Assembly (NCBI GenBank): GCA_025350245.1
Contig: JANXYG010000095.1
Coordinates: 1-40,053, forward strand
Source: Betaproteobacteria bacterium
Lineage (GTDB): Bacteria > Pseudomonadota > Gammaproteobacteria > Burkholderiales > Ga0077523
Length of the DNA: 40,053 nucleotides
Direction of reading: 5' to 3'
Shown here: positions 8,794-21,208 of the stretch, piece after piece
Layout of the letters: every line of letters begins with the position of its first letter
How positions within the stretch are numbered: position 1 is the stretch's first letter
Program-made: the position numbers and the translations under genes
The notes under the pieces: model-generated
What the model was told of the DNA's origin: nothing
The model's database searches: none
Seen by the model: only the letters and a program-made list of their open reading frames with translations

Positions 8794-9538
8794 CGTGCAC
8801 CACCAGGCCTTCGAGAATGTGCCGGGCGCGCGCGATCGCCGACTCGAGGATGGTAGCGATGTCTTCCAAGCGGATTCCTTCGCGACTGTCGCCACGGCCG
8901 GCAGCATGGTTGACCACCACCGCGAGCGCGGCATAGGCGAGATCGAGTTCGCGTGCCAGTGCCGCTTCCGGCATGCCGGTCATGCCGACCATCGTGGCAC
9001 CGTCGCGTTCGAGCCGGTCAACCTCGGCAGCCGACTCGAGGCGCGGCCCCTGCGTGGTGGCATAGACACCATCGGCGACCACCGTCTCGCCGGCTACACG
9101 TGCTGCATCGAGCAGGCTGCGACGCAGGGATTCAGTATACGGGTGAGTGAAATCGATGTGGGTGACCGGCCGTTCCGGGCCCTCGAAATAGGTGCTGCGC
9201 CGACCCCAGGTGTAGTCGAGGATCTGGTGCGGAATGACGATGACGCCGGGACCGAGACCGGCACCGATGCCGCCCACCGACGCCACCGACACGATGCGCT
9301 CCACGCCGGCGTCTTTCATGGCCCAGATAGTCGCGCGGTAGTTCACCTCGTGCGGGGCGATGGTGTGCCCGTAGCCATGACGGGCGAGAAAGATCACCTC
9401 ACGGCCCTGCAACTCGCCGAAGGTGAGCGCGCCGGAAGGCTCGCCGTAGGGGGTGCGGACCACCTCGCGCCGGGTGACTGCCAGGTTGGCGAGCTGCGTA
9501 AGGCCGCTGCCGCCGATGATGCCAAGAGGTGTCGTCAT
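8780..9538 (-). CDS. S-methyl-5'-thioinosine phosphorylase
   Basis: A 252-residue purine nucleoside phosphorylase of the MTAP/PNP family. Features: LGIIGGSGL at 5-13, ARHGYGH at 52-58, GPRLES at 164-169 and [12 protein letters not shown] at 186-197. In true methylthioadenosine phosphorylases two Asp residues near the C-terminus read the 6-amino group; here the same place is VVNHAAG with Asn210 and Ala212, the pattern known from the Pseudomonas enzyme that uses methylthioinosine (6-oxopurine). I therefore call the substrate as methylthioinosine, yielding hypoxanthine and methylthioribose 1-phosphate. Its ATG overlaps the hpt stop (ATGA), and hpt would recycle the hypoxanthine. It overlaps def downstream. 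Confidence 0.85.
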   Translation of the reverse strand: MTTPLGIIGGSGLTQLANLAVTRREVVRTPYGEPSGALTFGELQGREVIFLARHGYGHTIAPHEVNYRATIWAMKDAGVERIVSVASVGGIGAGLGPGVIVIPHQILDYTWGRRSTYFEGPERPVTHIDFTHPYTESLRRSLLDAARVAGETVVADGVYATTQGPRLESAAEVDRLERDGATMVGMTGMPEAALARELDLAYAALAVVVNHAAGRGDSREGIRLEDIATILESAIARARHILEGLVVHDGHS

Positions 9539-10092
9539 GTTGCCGTGGGTTCCGCTGCCGCGTAGACCGCGGGGAGATTACGCCATGCGCCGCGGATGTC
9601 CATGCCGAAACCGAACACGAAACGGTCCGGCACGGTGACGCCGATGAAATCGGCGCGCACCGGTTTGGCTGCCGCAAGCTGCTTTTCACAAAACACGGCA
9701 ATGTGGACTTCGGCCGCACCGGCTTCCAGCAACGAGTTGCGGATCGCGGCCAGGGTGAAGCCGGCATCGAGAATATCGTCGACCACCAGCACGACGCGGC
9801 CGCGCACGTCTTCCTTGGGCCGCACCTTCCAGATGATCTCGCCGCCGGTGGTGCCATCCCGATAGCGGGTTGCATGCACATAGTCGAGATCGAGCGGAAA
9901 CCGCAGCAGCGTGAGCAAATGCCCGGTGAACACCACCGCCCCGCCCATGACCGCGATCACCAGCGGACAGCGGTCGCCGAGCACCTCGGTGATTTCGCCA
10001 GCCACCCGTGCAACGGCGGCGGTGACGTCGGCTGCCGGACAGATCACCTCCGCTGACTCGAGCAGCCGGCGCGACTCGGCGGGATCGAGCAT
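9535..10092 (-). CDS. hpt: Hypoxanthine-guanine phosphoribosyltransferase
   Basis: A 185-residue type I phosphoribosyltransferase converting hypoxanthine or guanine plus PRPP to IMP or GMP. The PRPP-binding loop VVLVVDDILDAGFT covers residues 100-113, and the early loop VMGGAVVF (48-55) binds pyrophosphate. The start at ATG 10092 (MLDPAESRRLL) fits the family; the open frame extends further upstream into the galU 3' end. The stop overlaps the next gene's ATG by four bases, coupling it with methylthioinosine phosphorylase, whose product is hypoxanthine. Thirteen bases separate it from galU. Confidence 0.92.
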   Translation of the reverse strand: MLDPAESRRLLESAEVICPAADVTAAVARVAGEITEVLGDRCPLVIAVMGGAVVFTGHLLTLLRFPLDLDYVHATRYRDGTTGGEIIWKVRPKEDVRGRVVLVVDDILDAGFTLAAIRNSLLEAGAAEVHIAVFCEKQLAAAKPVRADFIGVTVPDRFVFGFGMDIRGAWRNLPAVYAAAEPTAT

Positions 10093-10105
10093 TGCCACGG
10101 CCGCG

Positions 10106-14177
<4,072 letters not shown>

Positions 14178-14202
14178 CGCGGCGGCTCCGGTAGCTGCGG
14201 CG

Positions 14203-17200
14203 TCAGGCCGCGATGTCCTCGCGCATCTTGAGTGCTTCGTCGATGTCGACGGCGACCACCCGCGACACCCCGGCTTCGGCCATGGTCACGCCGATGAGCT
14301 GGGTCGCCATCTCCATGGTGATCTTGTTGTGGCTGATGAAGATGAACTGGGTCTGGTCGGACATCTTGCGCACCAGCTCGCAGAAGCGGCCGGTGTTACT
14401 GTCGTCGAGCGGGGCATCGACCTCGTCGAGCAGGCAGAATGGCGCCGGATTCAGCCGGAACAGCGAGAATACCAGCGAGACCGCGGTCAAGGCCTTTTCG
14501 CCACCGGACAGCAACTGGATCGACGCGTTCTTCTTGCCAGGTGGGCGGGCGACGATGGTCACACCGCTGTCGAGGATTTCCTCGCCGGTCATCACCAGCC
14601 TGGCCTCACCACCGCCGAACAGCGCCGGGAACAGCTCGCCCAGATTGCGGTTCACGGCGTCGAAGGTCGACTGGAGCCGCTCGCGCGTCTCGCGGTCCAT
14701 GCGGCGAATGGCGTCTTCGAGCGTGCCCATGGCCTCGTTCAGATCCGCCGACTGGGCATCGAGGAAACCCTTGCGATCGCTCGCCGTCGTGAGCTCGGAC
14801 AGCGCGGCGAGGTTGACCGGTCCGAGCGCCATGATCTCCTCGTTGAGGCGGTTGATCTCGGCTTGCAGCGCATTCGGGCGCGGCAGCTTCTCGCCTTCGA
14901 CCAGCAGTTCGGCCTCGTCGGCCCCGGCCTGCACCAGTTGCTGGGTGAAATTTTCTTCGGCGAGACGGGCTTCCTGTTCTTTCAGGCGCAGCTCGCCGAT
15001 GCGCACCCGCATCGGCTCCAACTGCTGCTCCAGCGCTATTCGTTCCTGCTCGCGAGCCCGGAGGTCGTGCTCTTCGGTGCCGAGCGTTTCGCGGGCGGCG
15101 GCCAGCAGGCGTTCGCGGTCGGTACGCACATCGAAAGCGGCGGCCAGGCTGGTGACGAGAAACGACTCGTCGAGCCCGGCAATCTCCGCCTGCGCCGCGC
15201 CCAGGCTCGCTCGTGCCTGCTCGACGCGCTGGACGGCGTCGGTCAGCGCTGCTTCGAGCTCACGGATACGCGCCTGCTGACCACGTTCGGCAAACTGCGC
15301 TTCCTGCGCCGCGCGTTCGGCCTGCTGCACCGTCTGGCGCAACTGCGCGAGCGTGCGATCGGCGTCGCGATGCCGGGTGTCGGCAACCGTGACCGCCTGG
15401 CCCAGCCCGGCGATTTCCACGGTCAGCCCTGCGACGGCCGCCGTGGCTTCGGCCACGGCAGCAAGCTCGCGTTCGCGCTCGACGCCGATCTCGTTCAGTT
15501 CGGCATCGATCTGCGCGAGCCGTGCACGGGCCCGGTCGAGCTGTTGGGTGCCACGCACCTCTTGAATCTCGATTGCGTGGCGGCGCTGCGCGAGTTCGGC
15601 GGCGAGCCGGCGCAAGCGTTCGAGCTCGGCGCGCTGCTCGCGCACGGTGGTGTCGTGAGTTGCCGCGGCGTCGCGGGCAGCGTTGAGTTCGAGGGTGAGC
15701 GTGGGGATCTCCGCTTCCAGCCGTTCGATGTCGAGCTTGCGTTCGAGCAGCCCGTGAATCTCGGAGTCGGGCGCGTGGAAACTCACGCTGCTCGCGGTAA
15801 ACACGTGGCCTTCGCGCGTGACCAGCACGGCGCCCGGCGCGAGTTGCGGTGCCAGCGAGAGCGCCCGGGTCGAGTCGGCCACGGCATAGACCTGATCCAG
15901 CCATTCGCGCAGCACCGCCAGCACCTCGGGTTGCGCCGTCGTGACATGGTCGATCAGGGGCACCGTTCCGCCGGGCGCCGGATCGGCACTTTTGGCGGCG
16001 GGCGTGCCCGAACGGTAGACCGACAGCTTGCCGGGCGGTGACGCACCGAACCAGTCGGAAAGCGACGCGGGATCGGCCACGGCAATGGCATTGAGCCGCT
16101 CGCGCAGGACCGCTTCGAGCGCATCTTCCCAACCGGCATCCACGCTCACCCGCTGCCAGAACCGCGGCAGTGAAGCGAGGCCGTGCTGCCCCAGCCACGA
16201 TGCCATCTGCTCGCTCGCGCCGACCTGCTGTTGCAGGCTCACCAGCGCATGCCGGCGGGCTTCGAGGCCGGCATGCCGCTGGCGCAACCCTTCGACCTCC
16301 TGGGTCGCGGCACGCAGTTGCTGCTCGGACGACGGCACCACGGCCTCGATGGCGCCCTGCTCCTGCCGCGCTGCCGCCAGTTCGGTGTCGAGGCTGGCGA
16401 GATCGGCTCGCAGGCGTTCGAGTGCGGCCTCGTCCGGCAGGACGATGTGGCCACGTTCGCCGGTGAGCCGCTGCGCGCGGCCGTTGAGCTGCCCGACCAG
16501 CTTCTCTGCATGAACCAGGCGGGTGTTGGCCACTTCGAGCCGGCGACGGCCTTCGGCCAGCGCCTGCTGGGCGTGCTCGAAGGCGCTGCGGGCCTCGCGG
16601 TAGAAACGATCGGCCGCCGGCAGGCGGGCGGCGACCGCTTCCTGGTCGGTGTGCCGCGCTTCCGCCTCGATCACCGCGTGGTCGAGGGCGGCACGGGTTT
16701 GTGCGAGGGTGTCTTCGAGGGTCTTGCGGCGCTGGTCGGACTCGGCGATCTGGGCGGTGAAGCCGTTCAGTCGCTGCTCGGCACGCTGGCGATTGGTGCG
16801 CAGATGGCCAAGCTCCTGCTCGATGCGGGCGAACTCGGCATTGGCCTGGTAGAGCGCGCCCTGCACCTGGTGGACGCCGTCGGACGCCGCGAAGTGGCGT
16901 TCGCGCAGGGTTTCGAGCGCGCTTTCGGTCGCCCGGAGGGCGGCGGTGGCAGCATCGAGGTCGATCGTCTGCTGATCGAGTTCGCCGCCGATGCGGGCAC
17001 GCTGCGCCTGGGCTTCCTGCTTGCGGATGAGCCAGAGCCGGCACTGGGCCAGACGCACGCGCGACTCCAGGTCGCGGAAGGTTTCGGCGGCGGCTGACTG
17101 CGCCTCGAGGTGGGCGATCTGCGTGCCCAGCTCGCGCCGGATGTCATCGACGCGGAGCAGGTTTTCGCGGGTGTCATCGAGGCGCGCTTCGGTTTCCTTG

Positions 17201-17730
17201 CGGCGCTCGCGGTACTTCGACACGCCGGCGGCTTCTTCGAGAAACACCCGCAGCTCCTCCGGCCGGGCATCGACGATGCGCGAGATCATGCCCTGCTCGA
17301 TGATGGCGTAGGCGCGGGCCCCGAGCCCGGTGCCGAGAAAGAGATCGGCGACATCGCGCCGCCGCACCAGGCTGTTGTTGATGAAGTAGCTCGAGCCGGT
17401 GTCGCGTTCGAGCACCCGCTTGATCGAGATCTCGCCGTATTGCGACCAGGCGCCGGCCGCCTTGCCCAGCGAATTGTCGAAGATCAGCTCGACGCTTGCC
17501 CGGTGCCCCGGCTTGCGTTCGCCGCTGCCATTGAAGATGACGTCGTCCATGGTTTCGCCACGCAGATGCTTGGCGGACGACTCGCCGAGCACCCAGCGGA
17601 TCGCGTCGATGACGTTGGATTTGCCACAGCCGTTCGGACCGACGACGCCGATGAGGCGACCCGGCAGCGGAATATGGGTGGGGTCGACGAACGACTTGAA
17701 GCCGGCGAGCTTGATGTGTGTGAGGCGCAC
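14203..17730 (-). CDS. smc: Chromosome segregation protein SMC
   Basis: A 1175-residue condensin ATPase. The Walker A motif GPNGCGKS is at residues 31-38 after MRLTHIKLAGFKSFV-like N-terminal sequence; the central hinge lies near residues 520-640; the C-terminal head holds the ABC signature LLSGGEKAL and Walker B FCLLDEVDAPLDD. Between head and hinge are long heptad-rich coiled coils full of Glu, Arg, Ala and Gln. I use the GTG at 17730, which yields VRLTHIKLAGFKSF exactly as the family begins; an open extension upstream to 17901 is basic, shows no family similarity and is probably untranslated leader. It heads the smc-zipA-ligA-galU-hpt run. scpA and scpB are not in the window. Confidence 0.97.
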   Translation of the reverse strand: MRLTHIKLAGFKSFVDPTHIPLPGRLIGVVGPNGCGKSNVIDAIRWVLGESSAKHLRGETMDDVIFNGSGERKPGHRASVELIFDNSLGKAAGAWSQYGEISIKRVLERDTGSSYFINNSLVRRRDVADLFLGTGLGARAYAIIEQGMISRIVDARPEELRVFLEEAAGVSKYRERRKETEARLDDTRENLLRVDDIRRELGTQIAHLEAQSAAAETFRDLESRVRLAQCRLWLIRKQEAQAQRARIGGELDQQTIDLDAATAALRATESALETLRERHFAASDGVHQVQGALYQANAEFARIEQELGHLRTNRQRAEQRLNGFTAQIAESDQRRKTLEDTLAQTRAALDHAVIEAEARHTDQEAVAARLPAADRFYREARSAFEHAQQALAEGRRRLEVANTRLVHAEKLVGQLNGRAQRLTGERGHIVLPDEAALERLRADLASLDTELAAARQEQGAIEAVVPSSEQQLRAATQEVEGLRQRHAGLEARRHALVSLQQQVGASEQMASWLGQHGLASLPRFWQRVSVDAGWEDALEAVLRERLNAIAVADPASLSDWFGASPPGKLSVYRSGTPAAKSADPAPGGTVPLIDHVTTAQPEVLAVLREWLDQVYAVADSTRALSLAPQLAPGAVLVTREGHVFTASSVSFHAPDSEIHGLLERKLDIERLEAEIPTLTLELNAARDAAATHDTTVREQRAELERLRRLAAELAQRRHAIEIQEVRGTQQLDRARARLAQIDAELNEIGVERERELAAVAEATAAVAGLTVEIAGLGQAVTVADTRHRDADRTLAQLRQTVQQAERAAQEAQFAERGQQARIRELEAALTDAVQRVEQARASLGAAQAEIAGLDESFLVTSLAAAFDVRTDRERLLAAARETLGTEEHDLRAREQERIALEQQLEPMRVRIGELRLKEQEARLAEENFTQQLVQAGADEAELLVEGEKLPRPNALQAEINRLNEEIMALGPVNLAALSELTTASDRKGFLDAQSADLNEAMGTLEDAIRRMDRETRERLQSTFDAVNRNLGELFPALFGGGEARLVMTGEEILDSGVTIVARPPGKKNASIQLLSGGEKALTAVSLVFSLFRLNPAPFCLLDEVDAPLDDSNTGRFCELVRKMSDQTQFIFISHNKITMEMATQLIGVTMAEAGVSRVVAVDIDEALKMREDIAA

Positions 17731-17932
17731 GGGCTGGCCCGAAAAAGATGCGAACGATGCCGTGAAACGAAGGCCTTTCAAAACAAACGCCTGGGGTCGT
17801 TTCCGAGCCAGGCGAAGGCGGTTTCCAGCGAGCTTGAGTGTACCCGATTTACCCCGCTTCGCAGGCTTCGCCGCGGCTTCCGATTGCAGGCGCGATTGCA
17901 CGCGCGACTGGCCGGACCGTCGCTCCCCCTCC

Positions 17933-17938
17933 TATAAT
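17933..17938 (+). promoter_or_regulatory. -10 box (TATAAT) upstream of dapC
   Basis: A perfect TATAAT lies 30 bp before the dapC start in the 238-bp divergent interval with smc. No good -35 hexamer is seen at 16-18 bp. On the opposite strand, TACACT (17842-17837) is a weaker candidate -10 for smc. Confidence 0.45.
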
Positions 17939-17968
17939 CGGCGGCTTTCACAGGCGCTTGCCGCCGCC

Positions 17969-19174
17969 ATGAATCCCGACCTCGCCCGCCTCCAGCCCTA
18001 CCCGTTCCAGAAGCTCGCCAGGCTGATAGCTGACGTCGTGCCGAACCGCGACCTGGCGCCGATCAACCTGTCGATCGGCGAGCCCAAGCACGCGACCCCG
18101 CCGTTCATCCTCGACAGCCTCACTAGCCATCGCGGCGGCATCGCGTCGTATCCGGCCACGCTCGGCAGTCTGGCGCTGCGCGCCACCATCGCGGCCTGGC
18201 TCGGTCGCCGCTACGGCATGCCGGCCCTCGATCCGGCCACCCAGGTGCTGCCGGTCAACGGCAGCCGCGAGGCGTTGTTTGCTTTTGCCCAGACCGTGGT
18301 CGACCGCACCCGGCCCGACCCGGTGGTGGTGATGCCCAACCCGTTCTATCAGATCTACGAAGGCGCCGCGCTGCTGGCGGGCGCCCGGCCGGTGTTCGTC
18401 AACCAGTCGCCCGAGCGCGGCTTCGCCTGCGACTTCGGCGCTGTGCCCGAAGCAGTGCTGGCCACCACGCAACTGGTCTACGTCTGCTCACCGGGCAACC
18501 CGACCGGTCGCGTGATGACGCTGGACGACTGGCGGGAGCTGTTCGATCTCGCCGACCGCCATGGTTTCGTGATCGCCGCCGACGAGTGCTACTCCGAGAT
18601 CTATTTCGATGAAGCCGCACCGCCGCTGGGGGCACTCGAAGCCGCGCACCGGCTGGGCCGGACCGGCTATCCGCGGCTCATCGTGTTCGGCAGCCTGTCG
18701 AAGCGGTCGAGCGTGCCGGGCATGCGCTCCGGCTACGTCGCCGGCGACAGTGCACTGATCGCCGCATTCCTGCTGTATCGCACCTATCACGGCAGCGCGA
18801 TGAGTCCCGCGGTGCAGGCCGCCAGCGAAGCCGCCTGGAACGACGAGGCCCACGTGATCGAGAACCGGCGTCTGTATCGCGAAAAGTTCGAGCGCGTCGT
18901 CGCCACGCTGTCGCCGGCGATTCCGGTGACCATGCCCGACGCCGCCTTCTATCTCTGGTTACAGGTCGGTGGCGACGACCTCGCCTTCACCCGCGGCCTG
19001 CTCGAACGCGGTAATGTCGCGGTTGTCGCCGGCAGCTACCTCGGCCGCGAGGCCGGCGGACTCAACCCGGGCGCCGGCTTCGTGCGTATCGCGCTCGTGG
19101 CGCCGGTAGCCGAATGCACCGAGGCCGCCGTTCGCATCGCCCGATTCATTTCCCAACGTTCACACCACCACTGA
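17969..19174 (+). CDS. dapC: Succinyldiaminopimelate transaminase
   Basis: A 401-residue fold-type I PLP aminotransferase that converts N-succinyl-2-amino-6-ketopimelate to N-succinyl-diaminopimelate in the lysine and peptidoglycan pathway. Visible active-site residues: SPGNPTG with Asn177, AADECYSE with Asp205, and the PLP lysine Lys245 in [16 protein letters not shown]. The N-terminus [16 protein letters not shown] is typical of betaproteobacterial DapC. The stop and the dapD start share one base (TGATG), which strongly supports this substrate over other aminotransferase roles. Length and motifs are complete. Confidence 0.95.
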   Translation: MNPDLARLQPYPFQKLARLIADVVPNRDLAPINLSIGEPKHATPPFILDSLTSHRGGIASYPATLGSLALRATIAAWLGRRYGMPALDPATQVLPVNGSREALFAFAQTVVDRTRPDPVVVMPNPFYQIYEGAALLAGARPVFVNQSPERGFACDFGAVPEAVLATTQLVYVCSPGNPTGRVMTLDDWRELFDLADRHGFVIAADECYSEIYFDEAAPPLGALEAAHRLGRTGYPRLIVFGSLSKRSSVPGMRSGYVAGDSALIAAFLLYRTYHGSAMSPAVQAASEAAWNDEAHVIENRRLYREKFERVVATLSPAIPVTMPDAAFYLWLQVGGDDLAFTRGLLERGNVAVVAGSYLGREAGGLNPGAGFVRIALVAPVAECTEAAVRIARFISQRSHHH

Positions 19175-20010
19175 TGACCACTACCTCTATTTCGGATCTG
19201 CAAGCCACCATCGACGCCGCCTGGGAAGACCGCGCCGCACTCACCCCGGCGTCGGCCCCAGCCCCCATCCGCAAGGCCGTCGCCGACGTCGTTGCCGGTC
19301 TCGACAGCGGGGCGCTGCGCGTGGCCGAGAAGCAAGGCGCCGACTGGGTGACGCACCAATGGATCAAGAAGGCGGTGCTGTTGTCGTTCCGCCTCGAAGA
19401 CAACGCGGTGATCCGTGATGGCTACACCAACTATTTCGACAAGGTGGACCCGAAGTTCGCCGACTATGGCGACGCCGACTTCCGCGCGGGCGGATTCCGC
19501 GTGGTGCCGCCGGCGGCGGTGCGACGCGGCAGCTTCATCGCCCGCAACGTCGTGCTGATGCCCTCCTACGTCAACATCGGCGCCTACGTCGACGAAGGCA
19601 CCATGGTCGACACCTGGGCCACGGTGGGCTCCTGCGCCCAGATCGGCAAGAACGTGCACTTGTCCGGCGGCGTGGGCATCGGCGGCGTGCTCGAACCGAT
19701 CCAGGCCAACCCCACCATCATCGAAGACAACTGCTTCATCGGCGCGCGCTCCGAAGTGGTCGAGGGTGTGGTGGTCGGCGTCGGCTCGGTCATCTCGATG
19801 GGTGTCTACCTGGGCCAGAGCACCCGCATCTACAACCGTGCCACCGGTGAGGTCACCTACGGGCGCATTCCGCCCGGGTCGGTGGTCGTGTCGGGCAACC
19901 TGCCGTCGGCCGACGGCAAGTACAGCCTGTATTGCGCCGTGATCGTGAAGCAGGTGGATGCCGGCACGCGGGCCAAGACCAGCATCAACGACCTGCTGCG
20001 CGGCGAGTGA
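19174..20010 (+). CDS. dapD: Tetrahydrodipicolinate N-succinyltransferase
   Basis: A 278-residue left-handed beta-helix acyltransferase, transferring succinyl from succinyl-CoA to tetrahydrodipicolinate; it acts just before DapC. An N-terminal helical domain (to about residue 100) precedes hexapeptide repeats visible as [40 protein letters not shown] and [14 protein letters not shown]. The C-terminus [16 protein letters not shown] is standard. It is coupled to dapC by the overlapping TGATG. Downstream comes a GC palindrome and then a gene from another pathway, so the dap message probably ends here. Confidence 0.97.
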   Translation: MTTTSISDLQATIDAAWEDRAALTPASAPAPIRKAVADVVAGLDSGALRVAEKQGADWVTHQWIKKAVLLSFRLEDNAVIRDGYTNYFDKVDPKFADYGDADFRAGGFRVVPPAAVRRGSFIARNVVLMPSYVNIGAYVDEGTMVDTWATVGSCAQIGKNVHLSGGVGIGGVLEPIQANPTIIEDNCFIGARSEVVEGVVVGVGSVISMGVYLGQSTRIYNRATGEVTYGRIPPGSVVVSGNLPSADGKYSLYCAVIVKQVDAGTRAKTSINDLLRGE

Positions 20011-20013
20011 CAA

Positions 20014-20080
20014 ACCCCCCCAGGCTTCCTGCGGTCGCCACCCCCCAATGGGGGGCCGGTTCGCTTGGGAGCGGCCCGGC
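20014..20080. repeat. GC-rich palindromic intergenic repeat after dapD
   Basis: Seven Cs followed by AGGCTT (20015-20026), then a perfect hairpin of CCCCCC (20041-20046), a 3-nt loop and GGGGGG (20050-20055), then GCCGGTTCGCTTGGGAGCGG. In reverse orientation the same order of blocks (C-run + AGGCTT, GC linker, C6/G6 hairpin, CGGT) occurs at 30626-30680 upstream of dnaX, so this is a dispersed repeat family. It could also help end the dapD transcript, but no T-tract follows. Confidence 0.6.
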
Positions 20081-20110
20081 GCTCACCGTCCCTATTCGAA
20101 AGGTGTAACC

Positions 20111-21208
20111 ATGCAGATCAAGGAAAAGCTGACCTTCGAAAGCATCGAGGTCCGCTCGGTGTCGATCCCGATGAAGCGGCCGATCGTGGCCAAGGTGGGC
20201 ACGTTTACCGAATGGCCCTTCATCCTGATCGACGTCAAGACCCGCGAAGGCATCATCGGCCGCAGCTATCTCGAGCCCTACCTCAAGGATGCCATTCGCT
20301 ACGTGGGCCCGGCGCTCATCGACCTTGCCGCGAAGTTCAAGGGGCGGCAACTGGCGCCGCTCGACCTGTTCCGCGACTCGATCGGCGCGCTGCATCTGCT
20401 GGGGCGCCAGGGTGTCAGCATGATCGCGACCGCCGGCCTCGACATGGCAATCTGGGACGCCCTCGCCAAGGCCGCAGGGCTGCCGCTCGCGGAAATGCTG
20501 GGCGGTTCCGTCGGCAAGGTCCGCACCTACAACACCAACGGGCTGTGGCTGCTGCCCCTGGACAAGCTGGCGAAGGAAGCCGCGGAACTGGTCGCCGAAG
20601 GCAACTTCAGCGCGATCAAGATCCGCCTCGGGCGCACCGCCCTGAAAGATGACCTGAAGGCCCTCGAACTCGTGCGCGGGGCGATCGGCACGGACATCGA
20701 GCTGATGTGCGATTTCAATCAGGGTCAGACGCTGCAGGAAGCCTTGTCACGATGCCACGCCCTGGACGATCAGGGTCTGTACTGGTTCGAGGAACCCGTC
20801 GTGTACGACAACTATGCGCACAGCGCGCAACTGGCGCGCGAGCTCAGGACACCGGTGCAGATCGGCGAGAACATCTACGGACCGCGGTCGTTTCTCGACG
20901 CGGTGCGGGCCGGGGCCGCCGATCTATACATGCCGGACCTGATGCGTATTGGCGGGGTGACGGGCTGGATGCGCGCCGCTGCCATTGCCGGCGCGGCGGG
21001 GCACCCGTTATCGAGTCATCTGTACCCCGAGGTATCGGCCCATCTGTTGCGCGCCTCGGAATCTGCCGACTGGCTGGAATGGCGCGACTGGGGCAACCCG
21101 ATCATCGCCGAGCCGTTCGAGGTGAAGGATGGCTACGCCACGGTGCCGGCGCGGCCCGGCAACGGTATCGAATGGAACGAAGACGCGGTGCGCCGGTATG
21201 CCTACTAA
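20111..21208 (+). CDS. Mandelate racemase-like enolase superfamily enzyme (KxR variant)
   Basis: A 365-residue enolase-superfamily protein whose active-site positions align with Pseudomonas putida mandelate racemase at a constant offset of six. Metal ligands: Asp201, Glu227 and Glu253 (CDFNQG, FEEP, IGENIYG). The His-Asp dyad is present (Asp276 in MPDLMRIGGVTGW; His303 in SSHLYPE), as is the electrophilic Glu323. The KxK motif reads KIR (Lys170-Ile-Arg172), so the lysine that acts as the S-face base in mandelate racemase is Arg. Known superfamily chemistry is alpha-proton abstraction from a carboxylate, giving racemisation or dehydration. The start follows an AAGGTG site. It lies alone between dapD and a convergent ilvB-type gene, with 4-bp overlapping 3' ends. 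Substrate unknown. Confidence 0.88.
   Translation: MQIKEKLTFESIEVRSVSIPMKRPIVAKVGTFTEWPFILIDVKTREGIIGRSYLEPYLKDAIRYVGPALIDLAAKFKGRQLAPLDLFRDSIGALHLLGRQGVSMIATAGLDMAIWDALAKAAGLPLAEMLGGSVGKVRTYNTNGLWLLPLDKLAKEAAELVAEGNFSAIKIRLGRTALKDDLKALELVRGAIGTDIELMCDFNQGQTLQEALSRCHALDDQGLYWFEEPVVYDNYAHSAQLARELRTPVQIGENIYGPRSFLDAVRAGAADLYMPDLMRIGGVTGWMRAAAIAGAAGHPLSSHLYPEVSAHLLRASESADWLEWRDWGNPIIAEPFEVKDGYATVPARPGNGIEWNEDAVRRYAY

Noticed and set aside
17731-17901. 57-residue N-terminal extension of SMC
   Set aside because: Basic, unlike any SMC N-terminus; the GTG at 17730 gives the exact family start.
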